Assembly: GCF_002950945.1 (NCBI RefSeq)
Contig: NZ_CP012673.1
Span: forward strand, 8,384,501-8,448,500
Direction of reading: 5' to 3'
DNA from: Sorangium cellulosum
GTDB taxonomy: Bacteria > Myxococcota_A > Polyangia > Polyangiales > Polyangiaceae
Length of the DNA stretch: 64,000 nt
Made by a program: the position numbers and the translations under genes. Positions 37,765 through 45,953 of this stretch are shown piece after piece (positions within the stretch are counted from its first letter, which is position 1; each line of letters begins with the position of its first letter). The notes under the pieces are model-generated. The model saw nothing but the letters and a program-made list of their open reading frames with translations. It did no database searches and was not told the DNA's origin.

Positions 37765-38837
37765 CGTTGGCCCCCCTCGATATCGCCCGCCAGCGGCTCC
37801 ACAACGAGCGCCTCGTGGGGCCCCCATGCGAGAGGCCCGAGGACGTGGTTCAATGGTTATGCGCGGTGCAGGCCCAGGATTACGCCGGGGCGAAATGGGC
37901 CGTCGCGCAGCGGACCACCGGCGTGACGGACGCCGATCTCGATCGGCTGTTCAATGACGGCAAGATCCTCCGCACCCATGTCCTGCGGCCCACGTGGCAC
38001 ATCGTAATGCCCCTGGACATCCGCTGGATGCTGGAGCTCACGGCCCCGCGCGTGAACGCCGCGAACGCCACCATGTATCGAAAGCTCGAGCTCGACGACG
38101 CCGTGTTTGCCAGGAGCAGCGGCGCGCTCGCCAGGGCATTGCAGGGCGGCGCCCAGCTGACGCGCACCGAGGTCGCGCGGGTGTACGAGGCGGCGGGCAT
38201 CACCGCGAGCGGCCTCAGGCTCGCCTACCTGCTCATGCGCGCCGAGCTGGACGGCCTGCTCTGCAGCGGCGCGCTCCGCGGCAAGCAGTTCACCTATGCC
38301 CTGCTCGACGAGCGGGTCTCGCGGACGAGGGCGCTCGGCCGCGACGAGGCGCTGGCGGAGCTCACGCGACGCTACTTCGCGAGCCACGGGCCGGCGCTGG
38401 CGAAGGACTTCGCCTGGTGGTCGGGGCTCACGATGGCCGAGGTCAAGGCCGGGATCGAGCTGGCAGGGACGCACCTGGAGAGCGAGGTGGTCGACGGCAA
38501 GACGTACTGGCGCGCTGGCGGGCCGGCGGCGAACGGGAAGCTCAAGACGCCGTTGATTCACCTGCTCCCCAACTACGATGAGTACGTCATCGCCTACAAG
38601 GACCACAGCGCGACGCTCGACCCCGCGCTGCTGAGCGGGTCCAGCGACGCGCTCATGGCGCACCTCGTGGTCCTCGACGGGCAGGTCGTCGGCGGCTGGC
38701 GCCGCAACGTCAAAGGGAAGACCGTCGCGATCACCCTGAACATCCCGGTGCCGCTCAAGAGGGGCGAGCACGCCGCGCTGCAGCTGGCCATCGACCAGTA
38801 CAGCCGGTTCCTCGGGATGCCTGTCACCGTCGCGTGA
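37761..38837 (+). CDS. AlkZ-family winged-helix DNA-binding protein (HTH_42)
   Basis: The 358-residue protein matches the HTH_42/AlkZ-like family. Marks are ARQRLHNERLVGPPCERPED, VVQWLCAVQAQDYAGAKWAV, ILRTHVLRPTWHIVMPLDIR, KDFAWWSGL and LLPNYDEYVIAYKDHSA. The AQDYxxAKWAV (QxQ/D-type) and WHIV segments are the family's DNA-contacting and catalytic regions. Studied AlkZ/YcaQ members are DNA glycosylases that unhook crosslinks or bulky adducts. The ATGA overlap with the ATPase-nuclease gene implies translational coupling and a shared role in DNA processing or repair. Confidence 0.85.
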   Translation: MTLAPLDIARQRLHNERLVGPPCERPEDVVQWLCAVQAQDYAGAKWAVAQRTTGVTDADLDRLFNDGKILRTHVLRPTWHIVMPLDIRWMLELTAPRVNAANATMYRKLELDDAVFARSSGALARALQGGAQLTRTEVARVYEAAGITASGLRLAYLLMRAELDGLLCSGALRGKQFTYALLDERVSRTRALGRDEALAELTRRYFASHGPALAKDFAWWSGLTMAEVKAGIELAGTHLESEVVDGKTYWRAGGPAANGKLKTPLIHLLPNYDEYVIAYKDHSATLDPALLSGSSDALMAHLVVLDGQVVGGWRRNVKGKTVAITLNIPVPLKRGEHAALQLAIDQYSRFLGMPVTVA

Positions 38838-38921
38838 CGCCCTGTTGCGATCGAGCCGCGGAGGAACGGACGATGCTCCGGTGTTGATCCTCGCGGCGCG
38901 GAGTGCAATCACGGGGCCGCC

Positions 38922-39782
38922 ATGAGCGAAGATCAGACCATCCGGGCGTACCCGGACGTCCCCGTCACCCTCCCGTCGCTGGTCGAGGAGCTCACCGCGC
39001 TGGGCGTCCAGCCCGGCATGACCTTGCTGGTCCACTCGTCGCTGAGCAAGCTCGGCTGGGTCTCGGGCGGGCCGGTTGCGGTGATCCTGGCGCTCGAAGA
39101 GATCCTATCGCCCGAGGGCACGCTGGTGATGCCGACCCAGTCGACCGGCCTGTCCGACCCGGCGCTCTGGCAGGAGCCGCCCGTGCCGGAGTCGTGGTGG
39201 GAGCCGATCCGCCGGACCATGCCGGCCTACGACCCGGACCTCACGCCGACACGGCAGATGGGCGCCGTCGCCGAGACGTTCCGCAAGCAGAGGGGCGTGC
39301 GCCGCAGCGCACACCCGCACACGTCGTTCGCCGCCTGGGGCCGGCACGCCGAGACGGTGACGGCGAACCATCAGCTCTCGCCCGCCCTCGGCGAGGGCTC
39401 GCCGCTGGCGCACGTCTACGAGCTCGACGGCTGGGTGCTGCTGCTCGGCGTCGGCCACCTCAACAACACCTCGCTCCACCTCTCCGAGCACCGCTCCGAC
39501 TTCCCGGGCAAGCGGCGCATGGTGCACCACGCGCCCGTCCTGGTCGACGGGGTGCGCCAGTGGGTCGCCTTCGAGGACCTCGCGACCGACAGCGGGGACT
39601 TCGACCGGGCCGGCGCGGATTTCGCGAGGGATACCGGCCTGGAACGCCGCGGCCGCGCCGGCGCCGCCACCGCCCTGCTGATGCCCCAGCGGGCGCTCGT
39701 GGACTACGGGGTCGAATGGCTGAAGCGAAACCGCAAGGAGGACCGCGGCGACACCCCAGGCGCACCTCCCGCAGGACGGTGA
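38922..39782 (+). CDS. AAC(3)-family aminoglycoside N-acetyltransferase
   Basis: The 286-residue protein shows the antibiotic N-acetyltransferase fold: TLLVHSSLSKLGWVSGGPVA, EGTLVMPTQSTGLSDP, ETFRKQRGVRRSAHPHTSFA, ELDGWVLLLGVGHLNNTSLH and an EHRSDFPGKRR segment. The conserved RSxHPxxSFAAxG block carries the catalytic His. The family transfers acetyl from acetyl-CoA to the 3-amino group of aminoglycosides; chromosomal homologues in soil bacteria may have other amine substrates. It is a lone gene on the + strand. Resistance is not proven. Confidence 0.85.
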   Translation: MSEDQTIRAYPDVPVTLPSLVEELTALGVQPGMTLLVHSSLSKLGWVSGGPVAVILALEEILSPEGTLVMPTQSTGLSDPALWQEPPVPESWWEPIRRTMPAYDPDLTPTRQMGAVAETFRKQRGVRRSAHPHTSFAAWGRHAETVTANHQLSPALGEGSPLAHVYELDGWVLLLGVGHLNNTSLHLSEHRSDFPGKRRMVHHAPVLVDGVRQWVAFEDLATDSGDFDRAGADFARDTGLERRGRAGAATALLMPQRALVDYGVEWLKRNRKEDRGDTPGAPPAGR

Positions 39783-39836
39783 CGACGCGCCGGGCCTGGA
39801 GTGAGCCCTGATGCGCGTGCGCTCCCTCGACGCCCC

Positions 39837-39881
39837 TCAGATGGCGACGAAGCCGCCGTCGACGGTGAGCGTGTGTCCGGT
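39837..39881 (-). pseudogene. C-terminal scrap of an SDR-family oxidoreductase
   Basis: The minus strand reads TGHTLTVDGGFVAI then TGA, which is the typical end of short-chain dehydrogenases (ITGQxLxVDGG). No more than about 20 residues survive, and the rest of the gene is absent. It sits directly ahead of an AraC regulator of the type that often faces an SDR gene, so a deletion of that partner is the simplest reading. Confidence 0.6.
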
Positions 39882-39924
39882 CGTGGGGCCGGCCCCGCGG
39901 TCGTTCCATGCTACTTTGTCGCCG

Positions 39925-40926
39925 ATGCATGACCGTTTGTCCGGCGGGGAGGCGCTCTCCCCCGACGCGCTCAGCGAGGTCCTCCAGGACCTCCGGCTCT
40001 CGGAGGGGACCTACGGTCGCTGCGAGCTGACGCGCCCCTGGGGCATCGATCTCCCGCCGGTGGACCAGGCGCGGTTCCATTTCGTGGTCTCGGGCGACTG
40101 CTGGCTGCGCGCGCCGAAGCGCGGGTGGCTGGAGCTCCACGCCGGCGACGTCGCCCTGCTGCCGCGCGGGGCGGGCCACGCGATCGCGGGCAAGGCGCGC
40201 GGGCGCGTGACGCCGCTCGAGGAGATGCCGCTCGAGGAGATCGGCGATCGGGCGTACACGATGCGCGCGGGCGGCGCCGGCGCGCGGACGATCCTCGTGT
40301 GCTGCAGCGTGGGCTTCGCTCAGCCCGCCGTGCACCCGCTCCTCCAGCTGATGCCGCCGCTGCTCCTCGTGCGGGGCGGCGGCGCAGACGACACGGTGCT
40401 TCCGGTGCTGCTCGACGCCATGGCGGACGAGGTGCTCAGGCGGCGCGTCGGCGCCGCGACGGTGATGACGCGCCTCGCCGACGTGGTGATCACGAGGGTC
40501 ATCCGCGCGTGGGTCGAGTCGCGCAGCGAGGACACGCGCGGCTGGCTCGCCGCGATACGCGACCCGCAGATCGGCCGCGCGCTCGCCGCGATCCACCAGC
40601 GCCCGGGCGAGCCCTGGTCCGTGGAGTCGCTCGCCGACGTCGCGAGCATGTCGCGCTCCCTCTTCTCGGAGCGCTTCGCGGCGGTGGTCGGCGTGCCGCC
40701 GGCGCGTTACCTCGCGCGCTGGCGCATGCACGTCGCGAGCGGCTGGCTGCGCGACGACCGCGTGACCGTCGCCGAGGCGGCCGAGCGGCTCGGCTACGAC
40801 TCCGAGGCGGCCTTCAGCCGCGCCTTCAAGCGGTTCTCGGGCGTGCCGCCGAGCGCCGTGCGGCGGCGCGGCCGGGATGAGGGCGCCCAGGCTCCTGCCT
40901 CGACAACATCGGGATTCCGGTCGTGA
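39925..40926 (+). CDS. AraC-family transcriptional regulator with cupin N-terminus
   Basis: A 333-residue regulator. The N-terminal cupin_6-type domain (about 15-190) shows HFVVSGDCWLRAPKRGWLEL, HAGDVALLPRGAGHAI and a GARTILVCCSVGF segment. The C-terminal double helix-turn-helix (about 215-320) has SVESLADVASMSRSLFSERF and VAEAAERLGYDSEAAFSRAF with FKRFSGVPPSAVRRR. Family members bind a small ligand and often control a neighbouring oxidoreductase. Here that neighbour is reduced to a scrap. ATG 39925 is the start nearest to conserved sequence. Confidence 0.88.
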   Translation: MHDRLSGGEALSPDALSEVLQDLRLSEGTYGRCELTRPWGIDLPPVDQARFHFVVSGDCWLRAPKRGWLELHAGDVALLPRGAGHAIAGKARGRVTPLEEMPLEEIGDRAYTMRAGGAGARTILVCCSVGFAQPAVHPLLQLMPPLLLVRGGGADDTVLPVLLDAMADEVLRRRVGAATVMTRLADVVITRVIRAWVESRSEDTRGWLAAIRDPQIGRALAAIHQRPGEPWSVESLADVASMSRSLFSERFAAVVGVPPARYLARWRMHVASGWLRDDRVTVAEAAERLGYDSEAAFSRAFKRFSGVPPSAVRRRGRDEGAQAPASTTSGFRS

Positions 40927-41001
40927 TGGTCTGCCGGCCGAACTCGCGCTCGCTGTCCGCCGCCGGTCTTCCGCATGCCCCACGCGCTCGCGCGTGGCGC
41001 C

Positions 41002-41361
41002 TCACTCGCAGTCTATCCGTGCAAACAGGCTCCCGCCCTCGTGGTCCGTCCATCGATGGATGAGCATGCCGCACGCGCCGAGCTCCTCGAGCGCCCAGGC
41101 GGAGATCTTCCTCTCGCTGCGTGTGGCTGACCAGTACGTGGAGCGGCGGAGCCCCCTGTCTTTGCAGAACTGATCAGCGACCTCCTGGGCGGACCTGTCT
41201 CCGCAAGGATCAGCGCCGCTGTAACGGGGCGAGAGGTAACAGCGCTCGATCCTGCGGCCATCGTGGACGGGCGGTGAGAACGTCCTGGCAGCGTTGACGT
41301 TTGCAGCGCTCGCGCCGACGAGCCCACCGCTCCAGAGGACGAGCCAGATCAGCGCTTTCAT
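41002..41361 (-). CDS. Small secreted Cys-containing protein, function unknown
   Basis: The 119-residue protein has a clear signal peptide (MKALIWLVLWSGGLVGASAA) and a mature domain with RRIERCYLSPRYSGADPCGD, then AQEVADQFCKDRGLRRSTYW. This 'RxxxCL...CG..AA..FC...G' layout is shared by many small secreted proteins without a known role. Four Cys in the mature part may form two disulfides. Confidence 0.7.
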   Translation of the reverse strand: MKALIWLVLWSGGLVGASAANVNAARTFSPPVHDGRRIERCYLSPRYSGADPCGDRSAQEVADQFCKDRGLRRSTYWSATRSERKISAWALEELGACGMLIHRWTDHEGGSLFARIDCE

Positions 41362-41573
41362 GCGGGCTACACTGCGGTGCTTGCGTTGACGGACGGAAGC
41401 CGGAGCACGAGCCGACCGGTCGGAGCACTTGCAGGGCGTGTGCCGATCTCACCTTGGGACCGTCGTGCACAGCCTCGTGAAGCCCCCGCCCCACGACGCG
41501 CTCACCTTGTCGTGGTGATGGGGAGCATGACCCAGGATTTCCACGGGCTTCCGGGATGGACCTGTGCGGCGGC

Positions 41574-42578
41574 TCAGATGCCTTCCAGGGGCTCGCCGAG
41601 CGGCACGTGGTTGCGGCGGCGCCGGTAGTCCGCCGAGGCTTTGTAGACGGCACGGCGGGCGCGGTTCAGGCTGCCGACAGGCGCGTGCTCCGGCAGCGCG
41701 TGCCAGCTCGTGAAGGAGAGTTCCTCGATGGCCGCCAGGAGTCCAGGATCATAGATGTCCTGTCCCGCCGGCAGCTCGATCGTCGCGACCTTGATCAGCG
41801 GAGAGAGGCGCTCTTCCCAGCGCACGGTCGCGCGTTCGAGCGGCATCGCTGCCGGATCTGCCTGGAACTGGAGAAAGAAATCAAAACAAGCGCCCTCGTC
41901 GAGGAGACGCCGGCGCAGGGTCTCGTCACCGCGCCCGGTGCCGGGGCCTTGCGGCGACCCCGACAGGCCTGCGACGGGGCGGACCGCGTATTTGACATAC
42001 CGCTCGCCGAAGGCATACGGCACCGCGCTCGAGTAGTGGGCGAGGAGCACGTCCGCCTCGTTCCTCTGCATCTCCTTCAGGATGGCAGCGGTGTTCGGGT
42101 GCTGCTCGAGGTAGTCGTCCAGCCTGCTCGAGAAGGAGGCTTCCGTGAGGGCCGCGAACTCGGGGGCGTCGTCGACGAAGAAGACGTCGTGGTTCTGCAG
42201 GACGAAGTCGTGCGTCAGCGCCTTCTCCTCGCCTTCGAGGAGCTTCTGGCCCGGCACGCCCAGCAGCTTGATGCTCATGCCGAGGACATCGTAATCGTCA
42301 CCGCCGCTCTGCGGCACCGGGCTCGCAGAAAAGCGGACCCAGGCGGGGAAGCCCTGATGCGCGAAGACGCCGATGCGCAAGCTCGCGTCGAGGTCTGGCG
42401 CGACGTGGAACGTGCCCCTCGCGCCCCCCAGCGGCTTCATGAACACGGGCCGCCGCACGCGCCGATCGAGGTCGACGTGACGGCTCGCCTCGGCGCCGAC
42501 GAACAGCTCTTTGAGCTTCCTGATCGCTGCCTGTTCGCGCTCCGCCTCTTCGACGGCAGCGTCCTCATTTGTTGTCAT
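41574..42578 (-). CDS. Catalase-like heme protein
   Basis: The 334-residue protein matches short catalase-related proteins. Marks are GGARGTFHVAPDLDASLRIG, FPAWVRFSASPVPQSGGDDY, VLGMSIKLLGVPGQKLL, HDFVLQNHDVFFVDD and YVKYAVRPVAG. It is much shorter than a true catalase (about 480) and lacks the full proximal Tyr and distal His motifs in standard form. It probably belongs to the catalase-superfamily branch that includes SrpA and allene-oxide-synthase-like proteins, which handle organic peroxides. It has no signal peptide. The gene stands alone next to pseudogenes. Confidence 0.8.
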   Translation of the reverse strand: MTTNEDAAVEEAEREQAAIRKLKELFVGAEASRHVDLDRRVRRPVFMKPLGGARGTFHVAPDLDASLRIGVFAHQGFPAWVRFSASPVPQSGGDDYDVLGMSIKLLGVPGQKLLEGEEKALTHDFVLQNHDVFFVDDAPEFAALTEASFSSRLDDYLEQHPNTAAILKEMQRNEADVLLAHYSSAVPYAFGERYVKYAVRPVAGLSGSPQGPGTGRGDETLRRRLLDEGACFDFFLQFQADPAAMPLERATVRWEERLSPLIKVATIELPAGQDIYDPGLLAAIEELSFTSWHALPEHAPVGSLNRARRAVYKASADYRRRRNHVPLGEPLEGI

Positions 42579-42801
42579 GGTGATAGTCCCCCCCTCGCGA
42601 GCGCGTCCCGCGCGTCCGGCTGCCCGTGCTCGTTGCCGCGCGGACAGAGCTCGCCGCCCGCCTCCGCGGCGGCATGTGCGCCGGCGCTCGACTGGCTACG
42701 TGTATCACACGCAGTCACCCTGAGCCACGCTCGCGCCTACCAGAGGTGTCCGGCCAGGACACGCCACGCGGGCGCGCGCCGGCGCGTGCTAAGATGTCCA
42801 C

Positions 42802-43696
42802 ATGGAGACGATGAGGCTCGACGGCAGCAAGCGCGATCTCGAAGAGTTCGCGCTCGGGGTCCTCCGGAACGCCGCCCCCATCGAGACCCCCACCCCGATC
42901 GAGCGCCGGATGCGCTGGGATCTGCGGGGGAACACGGGCCTCATCAGCGCCTCAACCCTGCGCTCCGGCATCTCCCTGAGCGCCGCCCGGTGCCGGTGGG
43001 AACGGGCGGGGGGATGGTCATCGACCACGCGCCGATGATGCTGGAGTTCGTCCTGTCGCGGGGTCCCCACATGCGGTGAGGAGCAGCGATGGAGACGGCC
43101 ACCTCCTCGGGGGCGGGACGTTCCAGATCGGCCAGGTCAAGAAGCCGCTGCGGCTCGTTTGCGAGTGGGACGCGTCGGCCCTCGGTCAGGATCAAGACAA
43201 CATCTGCCTCACCATCGACGGCCGGCGGCTCCGCGAGCTCCTGGGCTCGAAGGTCCTGCCCGCGCCCCTCGAGCGGATCCTGGCCGACCCCGGGGCTTAC
43301 CCGCGCGCGACGCAGGCCATGTCGCCAGCCCTGTACCGCCTGCTCGACGAGATCCTCCGCTGCGGCGCGAGGGGCATGTCCCGGCAGCTCTACCTGGAGG
43401 CCAAGGGGCTCGAGCTGATGGCGGCCATGATCGATCTGCTGGAGGAGAGCGAGAGCGCGGCGTCGCCGCTCCTCTCGCAGCACGACATCGATCGCCTGGA
43501 GCGGGCGCGGCACATCCTGCTGGCGCGCATGGCGGACCCGCCGGCGCTCCCGGAGCTCGCGCGACACGCGGGGCTGAACGAGGTGAAGCTCAAGGCGGGG
43601 TTCCGCGCGCTCTTCGGCGCGTCGGTCTTCGCGTACCTCCGGAACCACCGGCTGGACGAGGCCCACCGCCTGTTGCGCCACCGATGGCGGCGGTGA
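42802..43696 (+). pseudogene. AraC-type regulator with two frameshifts and a lost C-terminus
   Basis: Three frames join into one AraC-like protein: METMRLDGSKRDLEEFALGV to the G-run at 43008-43013, then VIDHAPMMLEFVLSRGPHMR to about 43077, then DGHLLGGGTFQIGQVKKPLR onward. The first shift is explained by one missing G in the G6 run. The last frame has the first helix-turn-helix (LPELARHAGLNEVKLKAGFR) and RLDEAHRLLRHRWRR, then stops. The second helix-turn-helix of the family is gone. A neighbouring MDR gene fragment begins at the stop. Confidence 0.8.
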
Positions 43697-44273
43697 CCGC
43701 GCTCCAGGCGCTCCGCGACGGCGGACGCGTCCGGGCCGGGCAGAGGGTGCTCGTCAACGGTGCTTCCGGAGGCGTGGGGACGTTCGCCGTTCAGATCGCG
43801 AAGGCCTTCGGCGCGGAGGTGACGGGGGTGTGCAGCGACGGGAACCTCGCTCTGGTGCGCTCCCTGGGCGCCGATCACGTCGTCGACTACACGCGCGTGG
43901 ACGTCACCCGGAGCGGGCACGGTACGACCTGATCCTGGACGCGGCGGCGTATCGTTCGATCTTCGATTACCGACGTGTGCTCCGCGACGGCGGCACGTAC
44001 CTGTTCGTCGGAGGGACCACGGGGGCCTTTCTGCAGGTCGCGCTCCTGGGACGATGGTCCGGGTCGAGAGCGATGAAGATGCACGCGACGCGTCCGAACG
44101 CCGCCGATCTCGCCGCCCTGACGAAGCTTTTCGAAGAGGGCAGGGTCAGGTCGGTCATCGATCGGCGTTACCCCTTGAGCGGGGTACCGGAGGCGGTCCG
44201 TTATCTGGAGAGCCGGCGGGCGCGGGGGAAGGTGGTGGTCACGTGCACCGCCACCGCCGGCCCGGTTCAATAG
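43684..44273 (+). pseudogene. MDR-family alcohol dehydrogenase/quinone reductase, truncated and frameshifted
   Basis: Starts inside the nucleotide-binding domain (AAVTALQALRDGGRVRAGQ, VLVNGASGGVGTFAVQIAKA). About 130 residues of the N-terminal GroES-like domain are absent. The first frame stops at 43932; a 1-bp shift near 43916-43922 restores YDLILDAAAYRSIFDYRRVL, YLFVGGTTGAFLQVALLG and the C-terminus. It overlaps the end of the AraC pseudogene, so one deletion probably removed both the AraC 3' end and the MDR 5' end. Confidence 0.85.
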
Positions 44274-44319
44274 TGGAGCGCCCCTCCGCCGTCGCCCAGG
44301 CTGGCGTGCAGCTTCTAGC

Positions 44320-44486
44320 CTAGAGCGGTTTCCACCCGTCCCTGGTACGAGCGTCGCAGAGCGTCGTTCTCCCGCACAGGAGACGGGTCCAGATCGGCGT
44401 TTTCGGCGCGCAAGCGCACTCCTGTGCGCTGAGCACCGAAAACGTCGAGATGGGCCCGTATCCGAAGCGGGTGACCGACGCTCTAG
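44320..44486. repeat. 167-bp palindromic, MITE-like element
   Basis: CTAGAGCG and CGCTCTAG mark the two ends. The next 10 bp are imperfectly inverted (GGTTTCCACCCG versus CGGGTGACCGA), and inner arms (ACGGGTCC...CGTTTTCGG against CCGAAAACG...GGGCCCGT) pair well. The centre is a perfect AGCGCAC-TCCT-GTGCGCT hairpin. The whole unit could fold into one long stem. It overlaps the stop codon of the SRPBCC gene. No coding capacity. Whether it is repeated elsewhere cannot be seen here. Confidence 0.6.
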
Positions 44487-44965
44487 AACGAGCCCTCGCG
44501 CAGGTTGATGCCGTGCTCGATGTATGCCTTCAGACAGCAGGCCATGTGCATCCAGCCCTGGCAGTTACCGTAGGACGCCTGCAATCCCTGCTCGGTCTGC
44601 TTCCAGCCGGACTCGGCGATCCGGACGAGCGTTGAGCTCGGGCCCAGGGCCTCGAAATGCATCTCCACCGTCGTGTTGTAGGGCAGCTCCTTCACCGACT
44701 TCCCGTCGCCGTCGTCGCCGGGCTCGCTGGCCGCCCACTCGAAGGTGATGAGCTTGCCTGGGATGACCTGCTTGACGGCGACAGGGAAGGGCTTGCCTCC
44801 ATCGAAATCGGCGAAGCTCCACATGACGGTCGCGCCTTCGTCGAGCGGCCCGCTCGCGCCGCCCGTCGTGAAATATCCGCTGAGCTTCTTCGGGTTGTAG
44901 ACCGCATCGAAGACTTCGTGGACAGGCTTCTGAATTTTTGTCTGCACCTGAAATTTGAGCTCCAT
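44483..44965 (-). CDS. SRPBCC/AHSA1-domain protein
   Basis: The 160-residue protein has the START/Bet v1-like fold of AHSA1-type proteins: FQVQTKIQKPVHEVFDAVYN, KKLSGYFTTGGASGPLDEGA, TVMWSFADFDGG, SGWKQTEQGLQASYGNCQGW. These bind hydrophobic ligands and are very often encoded beside an ArsR repressor, as here (divergent, 172 bp apart). A strong AAGGAGG precedes ATG 44965. The stop codon lies in the palindromic element, so the last codons may derive from it. Confidence 0.85.
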   Translation of the reverse strand: MELKFQVQTKIQKPVHEVFDAVYNPKKLSGYFTTGGASGPLDEGATVMWSFADFDGGKPFPVAVKQVIPGKLITFEWAASEPGDDGDGKSVKELPYNTTVEMHFEALGPSSTLVRIAESGWKQTEQGLQASYGNCQGWMHMACCLKAYIEHGINLREGSF

Positions 44966-45002
44966 GACGCCTCCTTTTCGCGGCAACGCCTTGACCACGC
45001 AA

Positions 45003-45083
45003 GCGCGCCGACGCGCAGACACACCGGCGCGTCGGCGCGTCGGCGCGCCGACACGCCGACACGCCGACACGCCGACCGGATTG
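45003..45083. repeat. CGCCGACA-type low-complexity array in a divergent promoter region
   Basis: Tandem and inverted copies of CGCCGACA / TGTCGGCG and CGCGTCGG fill the gap between the SRPBCC and ArsR genes. The array resembles the GGCACGCT array near 14.9 kb. Its effect on promoter spacing is unknown. Confidence 0.7.
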
Positions 45084-45120
45084 CTCCGCCGACACGCGTC
45101 GATTGACCGCCGTCGCATCA

Positions 45121-45135
45121 TGTTATATTCTAACA
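45121..45135 (+). promoter_or_regulatory. Possible ArsR operator in an AT-rich spot
   Basis: TGTTA-TATTC-TAACA is a perfect 5-bp inverted repeat, 2 bp before the ArsR start codon at 45138. It is strikingly AT-rich against the surrounding sequence. ArsR repressors usually bind such short AT-rich dyads over their own promoter. Confidence 0.5.
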
Positions 45136-45137
45136 AC

Positions 45138-45461
45138 ATGTCAAGCGCTGATTTGGATGACCTCGTCTTCAAGGCGCTGGCAGACGGCCGGAGGCGAGAG
45201 ATCCTGGACCTGCTCGCGGACGGGCCGAAGACCACGGGCGAGCTCTGCGCCCATTTCGTCGACTGGGATCGCTGCACGGTGATGCAGCACCTCGGCGTGC
45301 TGGAGAAGGCCGAGCTGGTGATCGTCAAGCGTGAGGGGCGCCACCGCTGGAACTACCTGAACGTGCTCCCCATCAAGCGGATCCACGACCGGTGGATCAG
45401 CCGCTACGCGTCCGCCGCGGTCGATCTCCTCGATCGGCTGAAGCACGATCTGGAGACGTGA
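45138..45461 (+). CDS. ArsR-family winged-helix repressor
   Basis: The 107-residue protein has a single winged helix-turn-helix: LDDLVFKALADGRRREILDL, TTGELCAHFVDWDRCTVMQH, LGVLEKAELVIVKREGRHRW and YLNVLPIKRIHDRWI. There are no CxC or other metal-sensing Cys in the usual places, which fits the non-metal ArsR branch that pairs with SRPBCC/AHSA1 genes. ATG 45138 was chosen; an ATG at 45120 overlaps the presumed operator. Confidence 0.85.
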   Translation: MSSADLDDLVFKALADGRRREILDLLADGPKTTGELCAHFVDWDRCTVMQHLGVLEKAELVIVKREGRHRWNYLNVLPIKRIHDRWISRYASAAVDLLDRLKHDLET

Positions 45462-45539
45462 GCGGGAGGCACGACGCGCGCAGCTCGAAGCGCCCGCGGG
45501 GCCTGCGGCCCGACGGACCGCTGCGCCAGCGACCTCTCC

Positions 45540-45715
45540 CCTCACCCGCCGCGAACGCCTTCCGCAGCACGGCCGCGAGCCTCGACGCCCGCGCCAGCAG
45601 CCACGGCCGTCTGGTCCGCGATGAGCCCGGGATCTGCTCCGGGCGTTATTATCCCAGCGCCGCGGGATCGCTGGCCGCCAGCGGATGGACGCGCCCTGGC
45701 CCCCGGGCCGGCCTG
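45540..45715 (-). pseudogene. Decayed C-terminal remnant of a TetR regulator
   Basis: The minus strand reads VHPLAASDPAALG and then stops at TAA, exactly where the intact TetR at 48437-49267 reads the same 13 residues followed by YRPEQIAELVADQT. Beyond the stop the DNA still matches: GGAGCAGATC, ACCAGACGG, CGGAAGGCG and others. It is a dead paralogue about 3 kb from the intact gene, lacking its N-terminal helix-turn-helix. Confidence 0.75.
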
Positions 45716-45953
45716 CGGCGCGACGTGCCAGGCTCTCGAGGGCTGGACCACGTTCCCCCACGAAGCGCTCGGTCGATTGCTCAGCCTGCCCAGGACCGGA
45801 GAGCTGAGCAAGCGGTTATGGCCCTGTCTGATGCGCAGGGCGCAAAACAACACCCTCACAGGATTACGCTCATCACTCCGGCGGTCGATGCCGGTTGGGA
45901 CCGTGCTACACGAATGGGTAGGGCACGACGCCCCGAAGGAGAAGGAGTTCGGC

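Noticed and set aside
38922..39782. Recently acquired antibiotic-resistance gene
   Set aside because: AAC(3)-type gene has the same base composition as its surroundings and no mobile element is adjacent; likely native.
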